From Streptomyces sp. NBC_00536 (lineage in GTDB: Bacteria; Actinomycetota; Actinomycetes; Streptomycetales; Streptomycetaceae), in NCBI RefSeq assembly GCF_036346295.1, contig NZ_CP107819.1:6758001-6822000 (forward strand): a stretch of DNA of 64,000 nucleotides, in the 5' to 3' direction. Under the pieces are notes generated by a model that saw only the letters and a program-made list of their open reading frames with translations, did no database searches and was not told the DNA's origin. Below are positions 25,658 to 57,077 of this stretch, piece after piece (within the stretch, counting starts at the first letter, position 1; the number at the start of each line of letters is the position of its first letter). The position numbers were made by a program, and so were the translations under genes.

Positions 25658-26925
25658 GGGACCTCCACACGGAGCTGGGTCGGTCCGCCGACGGGACTGG
25701 TCACGATGAGCCTGCCTTTCAAAATGGCCACACGGTCCGCCAATCCTTGCAAACCGGACCCGGCGAGCGGATCCGCGCCGCCGTGCCCGTCATCGGTGAT
25801 CAGCAGGACCAGTCGTTCACCGCGCAGCCGCCCGACCACCGCGACCGTGTCCGCGCCGCTGTGTTTGGACGCGTTGGTGAGGGCCTCGGTGACGGTGAAG
25901 TACGCCATGGTCTCCACCGGCGACGGGAGCCGCCCGGGGAGTTCGATGTCCACGCTCACCGGGATCGGGTTGCGCAGCGCCAGTTCGGCGACGGCCGCCG
26001 CCAGCCCGTGGTCGGTGAGCACCTGCGGGTGGATCCCGCGGACCAGCCCGCGCAGTTGCTCCAGCGCCTGCCGGGCCTCGCCGCGGGCCCGGGCGATCAG
26101 CGGGGAGGCCGCCGACTCCTGCCCGCGCAGCTCCAGTTCGGCCAGGCCCAGGGTCATGGTGAGGGCCACGAGCTGCTGTTGGGCGCCGTCGTGCAGGTCC
26201 CGCTCGATCCGGCGCCGCTCCGCCTCGAAGGCGTCGACCAAACGGGCCCGGGAACGGGTGAGTTCGATGACCCGGCTGCCGAGGTCCTCCTCGCGGGCGG
26301 ACAGCAGGAACTGCGCGGTCCGCACCTGTGCGCCCGCCAGCAGCCCGCCCGCGTACGCGGCCACCAGCAGCCCGAGCAGTCCGACGGCGGTTCCCGGCAG
26401 CGCCGCGACCGGGTCCTCGACGGCCTGCCCGGGCAGCAGCATCACCTGGTCGGGGGCGATGGCCCACACGATCACCGGGGTGGCCACCAGCAGCAGCGAG
26501 AGGCCGAGCAGGGCCGTGAACCCGATCCCGGCGGCGGTGAACACCACGCCGAGCAGGGGTACGTACGCCAGTTCGCGCCAGGTCGCCCGCTCGCGCAGCC
26601 GGGTCCGCAGCCAGGGCAGGGCGCCCGTGCCCGGCAGCGAGCCGTGCGGATCGAGCAGCGGCTGCGGCTCCACCAGACGCAGCCGCCGCCGCTCGGCGGC
26701 GGCGACCGGGATCCCGAAGACGGCCGCGCCCATCAGGACGGCCAGTCCGATCCCGAGGACGGACAGCCCGAGCCCGACGAACAGCAGCGCGGCGAAGCCG
26801 AGCAGCACCAGGAAGCCCCACACGGTCCCGCCGAGCAGGAAGGCCCAGGCGCGCAGCGGCCAGCGGGACACGAGATAGCGCAGGGGGCGCCGCCGCAGGG
26901 CCTCCCAGACGGCGACGGTGCTCAT
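25645..26925 (-). CDS. Two-component sensor histidine kinase with DUF4118/sensor-like membrane domain
   Basis: The protein has 426 residues from ATG 26925, seven bases after GGAGG. ATG 26982 in the same frame has GAGG upstream but would be nearly leaderless from the TACAGT box at 26995-27000. Four to six membrane helices occupy residues 30-240 as two pairs. The kinase core has the phospho-site His in [13 protein letters not shown], then HPQVLTDHGLAAAV, YFTVTEALTNASKHSG, ITDDGHGG and GLQGLADRVAILKG. The [10 protein letters not shown] class is the actinobacterial NarX/DesK-like group often placed beside ABC exporters. It is coupled to the regulator downstream and divergent from the ABC genes. 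Confidence 0.9.
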   Translation of the reverse strand: MSTVAVWEALRRRPLRYLVSRWPLRAWAFLLGGTVWGFLVLLGFAALLFVGLGLSVLGIGLAVLMGAAVFGIPVAAAERRRLRLVEPQPLLDPHGSLPGTGALPWLRTRLRERATWRELAYVPLLGVVFTAAGIGFTALLGLSLLLVATPVIVWAIAPDQVMLLPGQAVEDPVAALPGTAVGLLGLLVAAYAGGLLAGAQVRTAQFLLSAREEDLGSRVIELTRSRARLVDAFEAERRRIERDLHDGAQQQLVALTMTLGLAELELRGQESAASPLIARARGEARQALEQLRGLVRGIHPQVLTDHGLAAAVAELALRNPIPVSVDIELPGRLPSPVETMAYFTVTEALTNASKHSGADTVAVVGRLRGERLVLLITDDGHGGADPLAGSGLQGLADRVAILKGRLIVTSPVGGPTQLRVEVPCSG

Positions 26926-26994
26926 GACGGGGCCTCCGGGGATCGTGGTCGGCATCGGACCGCGGATCCTGTCAAGGATCATGGTCTGACCTCG

Positions 26995-27000
26995 ACTGTA
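26995..27000 (-). promoter_or_regulatory. Predicted -10 box (TACAGT) for the kinase-regulator pair
   Basis: TACAGT on the minus strand fits TAnnnT. It lies in the 173-bp divergent region between the kinase and the ABC ATPase genes, so one regulator bound here could control both directions. Confidence 0.35.
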
Positions 27001-27098
27001 GCGGTCTGCGGGGCCCGCGGGAGGTAGGGGAAACCCCACTCCGAGGTCTCCGCGCAGACCCACTGCGCCACCCGGGTCCACCCTGCTGAACTGGGGTT

Positions 27099-27845
27099 AT
27101 GCCCCTGCTTACCGATACCCAGCTGCCCGCCGTCCACATGGCCTCCGTGACCAAGAGCTACCCGAGCGCCGCGGGCCCGGTCCCCGTCCTGCACGCGGTC
27201 AGCGTCGGCTTCCCGCAGCGGGCACTGACGGCGGTGATGGGTCCCTCGGGCTCCGGCAAGACCACCCTGCTGCACTGCGCGGCGGGCCTGGACACCCCCG
27301 ACAGCGGGCAGGTCTTCCTCGGTGACACCGACCTCGCGGCCTGTGACGAGCGCGAGCTGACCCGGGTGCGGCGCGACCGGATCGGTTTCGTCTTCCAGCA
27401 GTTCAACCTGCTGCCCATGCTCACCACCTACGAGAACGTGGCCCTGCCGCTGCGGCTCCAGGGTGGCCGGGTCCGAAAGGCCAAGGTCATGGAGGCACTG
27501 GCGCAGGTGGGGCTCGCGGACAAGGCGGACCGGCGCCCGGCCCAGCTCTCCGGCGGCCAGCAGCAGCGGGTCGCCATCGCCCGCACCCTGGTCGCCGAAC
27601 CGGAGATCGTCTTCGCCGACGAGCCGACCGGCTCCCTGGACCGGCAGACCGGCCGGCAGATCATGGCGCTGCTGCGCGACACCGTGGACCGGGCGGGCCG
27701 TACGGTCGCCATGGTCACCCACGACCCGGCGGCCGCCGCCTGCGCGGACCGGGTGATCTTCCTGTCCGACGGCCGGGTCGTCGGCCGTCTCGACCATCCG
27801 ACGGCCGACGCGGTCGCCGCCCAGCTCAGCGTCTGGGAGCGCTGA
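27099..27845 (+). CDS. ABC transporter ATP-binding protein (MacB/LolD type)
   Basis: The protein has 248 residues. Motifs are Walker A GPSGSGKTT, Q-loop FQQFNLLPMLTTYEN, signature LSGGQQQR, Walker B IVFADEPTGSLD and VTHD. It is paired with the FtsX-type permease that starts at the last base of its stop (TGATG). Such exporters commonly pump out or give resistance to peptide antibiotics. Its position between two two-component systems and about 5 kb from the NRPS genes makes it a candidate exporter or immunity pump for the peptide (inference). The ATG has only a weak CTGGGG upstream. Confidence 0.92.
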   Translation: MPLLTDTQLPAVHMASVTKSYPSAAGPVPVLHAVSVGFPQRALTAVMGPSGSGKTTLLHCAAGLDTPDSGQVFLGDTDLAACDERELTRVRRDRIGFVFQQFNLLPMLTTYENVALPLRLQGGRVRKAKVMEALAQVGLADKADRRPAQLSGGQQQRVAIARTLVAEPEIVFADEPTGSLDRQTGRQIMALLRDTVDRAGRTVAMVTHDPAAAACADRVIFLSDGRVVGRLDHPTADAVAAQLSVWER

Positions 27846-29830
27846 TGTGGCGCATATCGGTCCAGTCCGTGCGCCACTACTGGGCGCTGTTCGTCGGTAC
27901 GTTCGTCGCGCTCGCCCTCGGCGTGGCGCTCATCGGGGTCTCGGCCGCCGCCCTGGCCGCCACCTGGTCGGTGCCCGCCCCCGCCGCTGACCTCCCCTCG
28001 GTCACCCTCACCGACGGGACGGGCACGGCCCGTACCCTCTCCGGCGGGACCCTGGACATGGGCGGCGTACAGAGCGTCCTGGCGATGGCCGGGGTCGTCT
28101 CTGCCTTCGTGACCGTCTTCGTCATCGCGGGCACCTGCGCCTTCGGCATCGCGCTGCGCCGCCGGGACATGGGGCTGCTGCGCCTTGTCGGCGCGGGCGG
28201 CCCGCAGGTGCGCCGGATGGTGCTGGGCGAGTCCCTCGCGGTGGCCGTGCCCGCCGCCGTGACCGGCTGCCTCGCCGCGGCCGTGGCCGCGCCCTCCGTG
28301 CTCGACGCCCTGAACAGCACCGGCCTCTCCCCGGTCGAGCTGCACCCGGGCCCGGTGCTGTGGCCGCTGGTGTTCGCCGCGGGCAGCGGTCTGCTCATCG
28401 CGGTACTGGGCGTCTTCGCCGCCTCGAAGCGTGCGGCCCGGGTCCGGCCCACCGAGGCCCTGCGCGAGGCCGACCTGGACGCCAAGGCGATGACCGCCGG
28501 GCGCGCGGTGACGGGCGCGGCGCTGCTGGTCACCGGCGCCGTCATGGTGAGCATCGCGCCCGGCTCCGGTGCGGAGGCGGCCACGCCGCTGGCCCTCTTC
28601 GGCGCGATGGCACTGGCCGTCGCGGCGACCCTGCTCGGCCCCGCCTACCTCCCGCCGCTGCTGCGGCTGCTGTCCCTGCCGCTGCGCTGGGCCGACCCGG
28701 TCGCCGGACGGATGGCCGCCGCCTCCGTCACCACCTCGCGCCGCCGCACCGCCTCGCTGGTGGGACCGGTCCTGGCGATCGTCGCCATCGTCGGGGTGTT
28801 CACCACCGTCCTGTCCACCGCCGGCGCCGCCACCGAGGCCGACGACCGGGCCCGTACCGCCGCGCAGTTGATCGTCGAGCCCGTGGGCGGCGGCGGGCTG
28901 AGCGCCGCCGACCTCGCGGCGCTGCGCGCCGATCCGCGGGTGGCGGCCGTCTCGGCGCCGGCCCCGCTGGAGGTGGCGGTCGCCGGAGCGATCGAGGTGT
29001 GGAAGGACCAGGCGGCGGTGGCCGACCCGGCCGCCCTCGCCCGGACCCACCGGATCACCGTCACCGAGGGCACGGCGGGCGCCCTCGCGCCCGGAACGGT
29101 CGCGGTCTCCAAGGAGTTCGCCGACTGGTACGGACGCCACGCGGGCACCGAAGTGACGTACGGCCTCTTCGGCGGCCGGACGGTCAAGGCCAAGGTCGTC
29201 GCCGTCCTGGACGGCGGGTCGGCGGTGCCGCACCTGCTGCTCCCCGCCGCCGACGCGGCGGGCGCGGCCGCCGCACCCGAGCGGGCGAGCGTCCTGCTCG
29301 ATCCGGGGGCCGCGGGCTCGGCCGGCGCGGTCGCCGCCGACCTGACCCGGCGCCTGGGCCCGGACCGGGTCGAGGTCACCGAGAGCGTCCGCTGGTTCGA
29401 CCACCACTCCACCGGCCAGGACCGGCTGAACCGCCTGGTGTTGCTCGTCCTGACCGGGCCCGCCTCGCTGTACGCGCTGATCGCCGTCGCCAGCACCCTG
29501 GTCATGTCCTACAGCAGGCGCGGCCGCGAGGTCGCCGGGATGCGCATGATCGGGGTGAGCGCGGGACAACTGCGCCGCACCGCCGTGTGGGAGACCCTCG
29601 CCACCACCACGGCGGGCATCGCGATCGCCGCCGCCATCGTCACCATCGGCGCCCGGTCCTACCGGGGCGCGCTCACCGTCCTCGGCGGCGAACCCCCGCT
29701 GAGCGTGCCGTGGGCCCTGCTCGCCGCCCTGGCCGGGTCCTGCGTGCTGGTGGGCGTGGTGGTCAGCCTCGTCGCGACCGGGCGCCTGCTCCGGCAAGGG
29801 GGCGTGGCGGCGATCACTTCCCGGCAGTGA
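27845..29830 (+). CDS. ABC transporter permease with two FtsX domains
   Basis: The protein has 661 residues. The first FtsX domain has helices at about 15-40, 75-100, 130-155 and 175-205 (with IALRRRDMGLLRLVGAGGPQ). Two helices lie at about 220-265. A periplasm-side-type extracellular domain covers about 310-510. The second domain (about 530-650) has REVAGMRMIGVSAGQLRRTAVWE. The motif after the second helix, where the permease couples to the ATPase, is conserved in both halves. It is translationally coupled to the ATPase gene. The following 137 bp contain a weak CGGCGA/TCGCCG dyad and a short pyrimidine-rich stretch, but no strong terminator. Confidence 0.88.
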   Translation: MWRISVQSVRHYWALFVGTFVALALGVALIGVSAAALAATWSVPAPAADLPSVTLTDGTGTARTLSGGTLDMGGVQSVLAMAGVVSAFVTVFVIAGTCAFGIALRRRDMGLLRLVGAGGPQVRRMVLGESLAVAVPAAVTGCLAAAVAAPSVLDALNSTGLSPVELHPGPVLWPLVFAAGSGLLIAVLGVFAASKRAARVRPTEALREADLDAKAMTAGRAVTGAALLVTGAVMVSIAPGSGAEAATPLALFGAMALAVAATLLGPAYLPPLLRLLSLPLRWADPVAGRMAAASVTTSRRRTASLVGPVLAIVAIVGVFTTVLSTAGAATEADDRARTAAQLIVEPVGGGGLSAADLAALRADPRVAAVSAPAPLEVAVAGAIEVWKDQAAVADPAALARTHRITVTEGTAGALAPGTVAVSKEFADWYGRHAGTEVTYGLFGGRTVKAKVVAVLDGGSAVPHLLLPAADAAGAAAAPERASVLLDPGAAGSAGAVAADLTRRLGPDRVEVTESVRWFDHHSTGQDRLNRLVLLVLTGPASLYALIAVASTLVMSYSRRGREVAGMRMIGVSAGQLRRTAVWETLATTTAGIAIAAAIVTIGARSYRGALTVLGGEPPLSVPWALLAALAGSCVLVGVVVSLVATGRLLRQGGVAAITSRQ

Positions 29831-29967
29831 GCCCCGCCCGGCGAGCGGCGTAGCGTTCGCCGTCACCTCGCGCCTATGCTGGCCCCCCACAAGACACACC
29901 CCCTTCACGTTCACCATTCGACGGCCGCGCCCGTCAACTGGCCTGATCCTCACGAGCAGGAGTTTCC

Positions 29968-30639
29968 ATGCGCGTCGCGATCGCCGAGGATTCCGCGCTC
30001 TTGCGAGCAGGAATAGCGAGGCTGCTGGCCGACGAAGGAATTGACGTCGTCGCATCGATGGGTGACACCACGAATGTGCTCGACGTCGTCCGCACCACCC
30101 GGCCGCACGTGGTGATCCTGGACGTCCGGATGCCGCCCACCCACACCGACGAGGGCATCCGGGCGGCCATCGAGATCCAGCGGCACTGCGAGGGGACCGC
30201 GGTGCTGCTCCTCTCCCAGTACGTGGAGCACACGTACGCCGAGGAACTGGTCCGCAACGCCCGAGGTGGGACGGGGTACCTGCTCAAGCAGCGGGTGGGC
30301 GACTTCGACGAGTTCCTCTCCGCCCTCCAGCGGGTCCGCGCCGGGGAGACCGTCCTGGACTCCGACATCTTCAAGCAATTCGTGGGCAGCCCGCGGGAGA
30401 AGCGGGCCACGGACCTGCTGACGCCCCGTGAACGCCAGGTCCTGGAACTCATGGCCACCGGCCTCACCAACGGCGGAATCGTCAACCGCCTCGGCATTTC
30501 CGAACGCGCCGTGGAAAAACACGTCACCGCCATTCTCGGGAAGCTGCAGATCCCCAATACCGGAGAGAATCACCGCAGGGTGCTCGCGGTACTCGACTAT
30601 CTGCGCGGCATCGAACGGCTGCAAGACATCACCGAGTGA
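29968..30639 (+). CDS. NarL/LuxR-family response regulator
   Basis: The product has 223 residues and an ATG five bases after CAGGAG. Receiver: AEDS at 6-9, Asp52 in VVILDVRMPP and Lys in GYLLKQRVG. The LuxR helix-turn-helix (about 152-212) reads LTPRERQVLELMATGLTNGGIVNRL, then ERAVEKHVTAILGKL. It resembles the regulator at 24989 along its whole length. Third-position A/T codons are somewhat commoner here (for example GAATTGACG, GAAAAACAC, AATACC) than in neighbouring genes, hinting at a different history. Together with the downstream kinase it is the closest regulatory pair to the NRPS genes. Confidence 0.92.
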   Translation: MRVAIAEDSALLRAGIARLLADEGIDVVASMGDTTNVLDVVRTTRPHVVILDVRMPPTHTDEGIRAAIEIQRHCEGTAVLLLSQYVEHTYAEELVRNARGGTGYLLKQRVGDFDEFLSALQRVRAGETVLDSDIFKQFVGSPREKRATDLLTPRERQVLELMATGLTNGGIVNRLGISERAVEKHVTAILGKLQIPNTGENHRRVLAVLDYLRGIERLQDITE

Positions 30640-30645
30640 AATGTA

Positions 30646-32040
30646 GTGGTTCGTAGTTCCGTGAAATTGCCGACTCCCTACCGCGTCGCGGCCGGTCTCA
30701 TCTACCTGTCCGTCGGCAGCCTGGTCGGCCTCCTGCTGGCCCCGCTCGTCGTCGTCTCCCTGGTGCTGCGCGCCGTCTCCTGGCTGCCGCTCGTGGGCCT
30801 GCCGCGGGCGCTCTCCCTGTGCGTGCGCGGCGGATCCGCCCTCGCCCGCTGGGCGGGCCGCGCGCCCGCGGACCGGCCGCCCCGCAGCAGCCCCCTGTCC
30901 GAGGCGCTGCGGGAGGTCCCGGCCAAGATGGCCGCGCTGCGCGACGGGTTCTCCTTCAGCCTCCCGATGCTGCGCGCCGTCGCCGACCTGGAGCGGCTGC
31001 TGGCCCACTCGGTGGCCGTGGACCGGCCGGGACCGGGCGAGCCGCCGCACCCGGCGAGCGCGCAGCGCGAGGAACAGCGCGAGTCCTCCGAGGCGAACTG
31101 GGACGACATCGGCTACCTGGGCCTACTGCTGCTCGGCACGGTGTGGCTGATCCCGCTGGCCGCACTGGCGATCCCCGTGGTCTCCTTCCTCGTCGCGCTG
31201 CCCGTCGGCCCGACCGAGCAACTCGCCTTCGGCCCCGGCAACACGATCCTGGTCGACGGCCCCGGCACCCGGATCCTGGTCGCCCTCGGCTCCGTGGTCA
31301 CCTTCGCCGTCCTGACCACCCTGCTCTTCGGGATGGGCCGGCTGCGCGCCCGTATGGTCCGCCGCATCCTCAGCCGGATCGACGAGGCCGAGGCGCAGCG
31401 CCGGGCGGCGGCCGCGGAACGCCAGCGCATCGCCGCACTCCGGGTCAACGACGCCGATTACCGGCGTCTGGAACGCGATCTGCACGACGGCGCGCAGGCC
31501 CGGCTGGCGATGCTCCTGATGACGCTCTCCTATGCGAAAAAGCGCCGCAGCGATGACGCGGAATACCTCACCGCGCTGATCGAGGAAACCCGGGAAGAAG
31601 TCCGCCGGGCCCTCGACGAGATACGTGATCTGGTCCGTGGAATCCAGCCGCCCATTCTCAGCGACCGCGGCCTCGACGCCGCCGTCATCGCACTGACCGA
31701 GAAATTCCACGTGCCGGTATCGGTATCCGGCAGGCTGGCGCGCAGGCCGGATGTCAATGTGGAATCCGCGGCTTATTACATCATCGTGGAATGCCTGGCC
31801 AACACGGTCAAGCACGCGGGCGCGACCTCCATCGACGTCAGCCTGGAGCAGTACGACAACCACCTGGTCGTCTCGGTGACGGACGACGGCGTCGGCGGAG
31901 CCTCCTGCAGCGCCGGTACGGGCCTGCGCGGCCTGGAGGACCGGGCGGCGGCCCTGGGCGGACGGCTGGATGTGGTCAGCCCCGCCGGGGGTCCCACCAC
32001 GGTCCGGGCCACCCTTCCCTGGTCGTTGAACAAGGTCTGA
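30646..32040 (+). CDS. Two-component sensor histidine kinase (HisKA_3 type)
   Basis: The product has 464 residues from GTG 30646, six bases after the regulator stop; GTG 30661 is an alternative. A helix or hairpin at about 15-50 is followed by a soluble loop (60-145), then two helices at about 150-180 and 205-230. A coiled segment ([20 protein letters not shown]) leads to the phospho-site His in [16 protein letters not shown]. The ATPase domain has [30 protein letters not shown] and [14 protein letters not shown]. It forms an operon with the regulator and may control the cyclase and NRPS genes just downstream (inference from position only). Confidence 0.9.
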   Translation: MVRSSVKLPTPYRVAAGLIYLSVGSLVGLLLAPLVVVSLVLRAVSWLPLVGLPRALSLCVRGGSALARWAGRAPADRPPRSSPLSEALREVPAKMAALRDGFSFSLPMLRAVADLERLLAHSVAVDRPGPGEPPHPASAQREEQRESSEANWDDIGYLGLLLLGTVWLIPLAALAIPVVSFLVALPVGPTEQLAFGPGNTILVDGPGTRILVALGSVVTFAVLTTLLFGMGRLRARMVRRILSRIDEAEAQRRAAAAERQRIAALRVNDADYRRLERDLHDGAQARLAMLLMTLSYAKKRRSDDAEYLTALIEETREEVRRALDEIRDLVRGIQPPILSDRGLDAAVIALTEKFHVPVSVSGRLARRPDVNVESAAYYIIVECLANTVKHAGATSIDVSLEQYDNHLVVSVTDDGVGGASCSAGTGLRGLEDRAAALGGRLDVVSPAGGPTTVRATLPWSLNKV

Positions 32041-32128
32041 CCTGGGTCTTTGCCTCACGCTGAAACTCCTTGCCCTTCCTTGAGCGGGTGGCCGAGGATG
32101 TGGGGGTACGGGTAGCCGCACCATCCGG

Positions 32129-32146
32129 GGTGCGGGTAGCCGCACC
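32129..32146 (+). terminator. Hairpin between the kinase and the peptide cyclase gene
   Basis: GGTGCGGGTAGCCGCACC forms a 7-bp G/C stem around GTAG. A related half, CGGGTAGCCGCACC, occurs 24 bp upstream (32109-32122), giving a direct repeat. The structure lies 88 bp after the kinase stop and 23 bp before the GTG of the next gene, so it could be a terminator, an attenuator or a regulator site. Confidence 0.4.
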
Positions 32147-32169
32147 TACCGGAGGGATGAGGGAGAGAC

Positions 32170-33516
32170 GTGGAAGCGCACCAAGCGGCGGAACGGCTGC
32201 GGGAACTCGCGCACGACCACACCGTTCCCGGCGCGCAACTGACCGTTCACCGGGCGGGGGAGAGCCTCTCCCTGGCCGCCGGAGCGGTCCGGGCCGGCGG
32301 CCCCGAGGCGGTCACCACCGCCACGGGATTCGCCTACGGATCCGTCACCAAGGCCTTTACCGCCACGGTGGTCGCTCGGCTGGAGTCCGACGGGGATCTC
32401 GAACTCGACGATCCGGTCGGGGAGTACCTGGCCGAGTTCGACGCGGCGACGGACGAGGCGATATCGTCCGTCACCCTGCGGAATCTGCTGAGCCACACGG
32501 CGGGCCTGATCGCCGACCACGAGCCGGACCGGGCGGAAGACGCCTCCCTGGCCCGATATGCGGCGAGCATGGCGACCACCGGATCGCTGCACGAACCGGG
32601 CGGCTTCTTTTCGTACTCGAATTCCGGTTACAACATTCTGGGCCGGGTCATCGAAGCCGTCACCGATATGACGTGGCGACAGGCGCTGGGGAACCTCCTG
32701 CTGCGCCCGCTCGCCATCCAACCGCTGTTCCTGCACGGCCCGCAGGCCCCCGGCCGCACCCTCGCCGACTGCCACACCGTGCGGCCCGGCGAGCGCGTCG
32801 CGCGACCCGCGGACCTGTACGTGCCGCCCAGCTGGGCACCGGCCGCGGGGCTCGCCGGAAGCGCCGACGACCTGATCGCGCTGGCCCGGCTCCACCTCGG
32901 CACCCATCCCGCGACCGCCGCCGCGGCGGGCGCGCGGGGGCTCGCCGGGACGGGCGTACGGGTGCCCGCGGCCGATGCCTTCGGGATGGCCGACGGCTGG
33001 GGCCCGGGTCTGGCCCACTACGCCTCGCCCGAGGGCGACTGGCTCGGGCACGACGGCACCGTCGACGGCAGCACCTCCCACCTCCGCTTCCACCCGGCGA
33101 GCGGCACCGCCGTCGCCCTGACCACCAACTCCACCACCGGCACGCTGATGTGGGCCGACGTGGTGGACTGGCTCCGTGAACGGGGCATCCCGGTCGGCGA
33201 CTACCGGCCGGTCCTGCCCCCGCAGGCCCCGCCCGGCGCGGACCTCCGAGCACTGACCGGCGAATTCCGCAACGGTGACACGTACTTCGCCGTCCGCGCC
33301 CACGGCGACGCGGGCGACGGCCGGGGGCTGCGGCTCTCCGATGGAACCGGCCTGGTCGCCGATCTGACCCTGTACGACGGGCTGGTCTTCACCGCCCGGC
33401 GCGCCGACGCCGAAGAGGCCCCGTACGCGGGCCGGTTCGTCCTCGACCCGGCCACCGGCGAGGCCGCCCTGATGCAGCTCGGCGGACGCTCCGCCCGGCG
33501 CGTGGCGGCGCTCTAA
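32170..33516 (+). CDS. Stand-alone PBP-type thioesterase / peptide cyclase (beta-lactamase fold)
   Basis: This 448-residue serine hydrolase has the class C beta-lactamase/penicillin-binding-protein fold. The nucleophile motif is S58-V-T-K61, the second motif Y149-S-N151 and the third H294-D-G296. It has no signal peptide or membrane helix, so it is cytoplasmic. A cell-wall or secreted beta-lactamase role is therefore unlikely. The C-terminal about 110 residues form a lipocalin-like domain, as in stand-alone NRPS cyclases such as SurE (about 450 residues). Those enzymes take a peptide from the last carrier protein and join its N-terminus to a D-residue at the C-terminus. The neighbouring NRPS ends in an epimerization domain with no thioesterase, which is the context these cyclases serve. 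GTG start; GGGAGAG lies upstream. Confidence 0.83.
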   Translation: MEAHQAAERLRELAHDHTVPGAQLTVHRAGESLSLAAGAVRAGGPEAVTTATGFAYGSVTKAFTATVVARLESDGDLELDDPVGEYLAEFDAATDEAISSVTLRNLLSHTAGLIADHEPDRAEDASLARYAASMATTGSLHEPGGFFSYSNSGYNILGRVIEAVTDMTWRQALGNLLLRPLAIQPLFLHGPQAPGRTLADCHTVRPGERVARPADLYVPPSWAPAAGLAGSADDLIALARLHLGTHPATAAAAGARGLAGTGVRVPAADAFGMADGWGPGLAHYASPEGDWLGHDGTVDGSTSHLRFHPASGTAVALTTNSTTGTLMWADVVDWLRERGIPVGDYRPVLPPQAPPGADLRALTGEFRNGDTYFAVRAHGDAGDGRGLRLSDGTGLVADLTLYDGLVFTARRADAEEAPYAGRFVLDPATGEAALMQLGGRSARRVAAL

Positions 33517-33890
33517 TGCCGGGCCCGCAGAGGTGTAACGGGCGGTGTCCGGGGCGGTAAAGGCCGCTGCCCCGGGCGTAGCCGCTGCCCCGAGCGGCGG
33601 CCACGCCGTGACCTGACCGTCCGGCCGTATCCCGATCACCCGGCCCGGCCGCACCGCGCCTCGCCCTCGGCGCTCCCCTCACCGCCTCTTCCTCCGCTTT
33701 CCGCTCCCCGCCCCCTCCTCGGCTTCTCGCTCCCCGCCGTCCCGTCCCCCATCCCCCTCCGCCGCGGCGCGGTTCCGCTCCGCCCGCGCGGCCCCCCTTC
33801 TCCGCTTCACCTCATCGCACCCCTCACCGGTTCCCGGGCTGCCCGCCCCGGCATTCCCCTGCCCGGAACCGCCCTTTCTGGAGGTACAAC
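33517..33890 (+). other. 374-bp gap before the NRPS genes, with polypyrimidine tract
   Basis: No gene is seen. Positions 33655-33820 are nearly all C and T on the plus strand (runs such as CCTCTTCCTCCGCTTTCCGC and CCCCTCCTCGGCTTCTCGC). A strong ribosome binding site, GGAGG at 33880-33884, precedes the NRPS GTG by six bases. No consensus promoter is evident. The gap is too short to hold the missing first half of the condensation domain of the downstream synthetase. Confidence 0.6.
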
Positions 33891-44261
<10,371 letters not shown>

Positions 44262-44314
44262 GCAGTTCCTGAGCACCACCACACCCCTTCCGTCCCCACC
44301 CGAAAGGACCCCTC

Positions 44315-44539
44315 GTGTCCAACCCCTTCGAACAGTCCGACCGCTCCTACGGCGTCCTGGTCAACGACGAGGGCCAGCACTCGCTGTGGCCCACCGGCAC
44401 CGCCGTCCCCGCGGGCTGGCACGTCGCCCTCGCCGACCGGCCCCGCGAGGAGTGCCTCGCCTACGTCGAGGCCCACTGGACCGACATGCGCCCGCGCAGC
44501 CTGGCCGCCGCCTCCGATCCCGCCGCCACCCGCGCCTGA
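44315..44539 (+). CDS. MbtH-like protein
   Basis: The product has 74 residues, with a GTG start after GAAAGGA. It begins MSNPFEQ and keeps the family tryptophans and core: SYGVLVNDEGQHSLWP, VPAGWHVAL, then ECLAYVEAHWTDMRP. MbtH-like proteins bind adenylation domains and are often needed for their folding and activity. It lies between the two synthetase genes (53 bp and 69 bp gaps), so it presumably serves the adenylation domains of both. Confidence 0.96.
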   Translation: MSNPFEQSDRSYGVLVNDEGQHSLWPTGTAVPAGWHVALADRPREECLAYVEAHWTDMRPRSLAAASDPAATRA

Positions 44540-44608
44540 CACCGCCTCCGCCGCCACGGGCGGCCGCCGCTCCGAACCGCTGAACCGCACTCCCTGGGGG
44601 ATCCCTCG

Positions 44609-57028
<12,420 letters not shown>

Positions 57029-57077
57029 CCTCAACCGGCTTGATCTTGATGCAGAACTGATTCGGAAGGACATTGTC

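Noticed and set aside
32170..33516. True beta-lactamase or secreted penicillin-binding protein
   Set aside because: There is no signal peptide or membrane anchor, the length and C-terminal domain fit stand-alone NRPS cyclases, and the gene lies next to an NRPS lacking a thioesterase.
33517..33890. Frameshift hiding the missing first half of the condensation domain
   Set aside because: The missing lobe needs about 500-600 bp and the gap is 374 bp, much of it non-coding pyrimidine tract. No HHxxxDG-like sequence is visible in any frame, and the GTG has a strong ribosome binding site.
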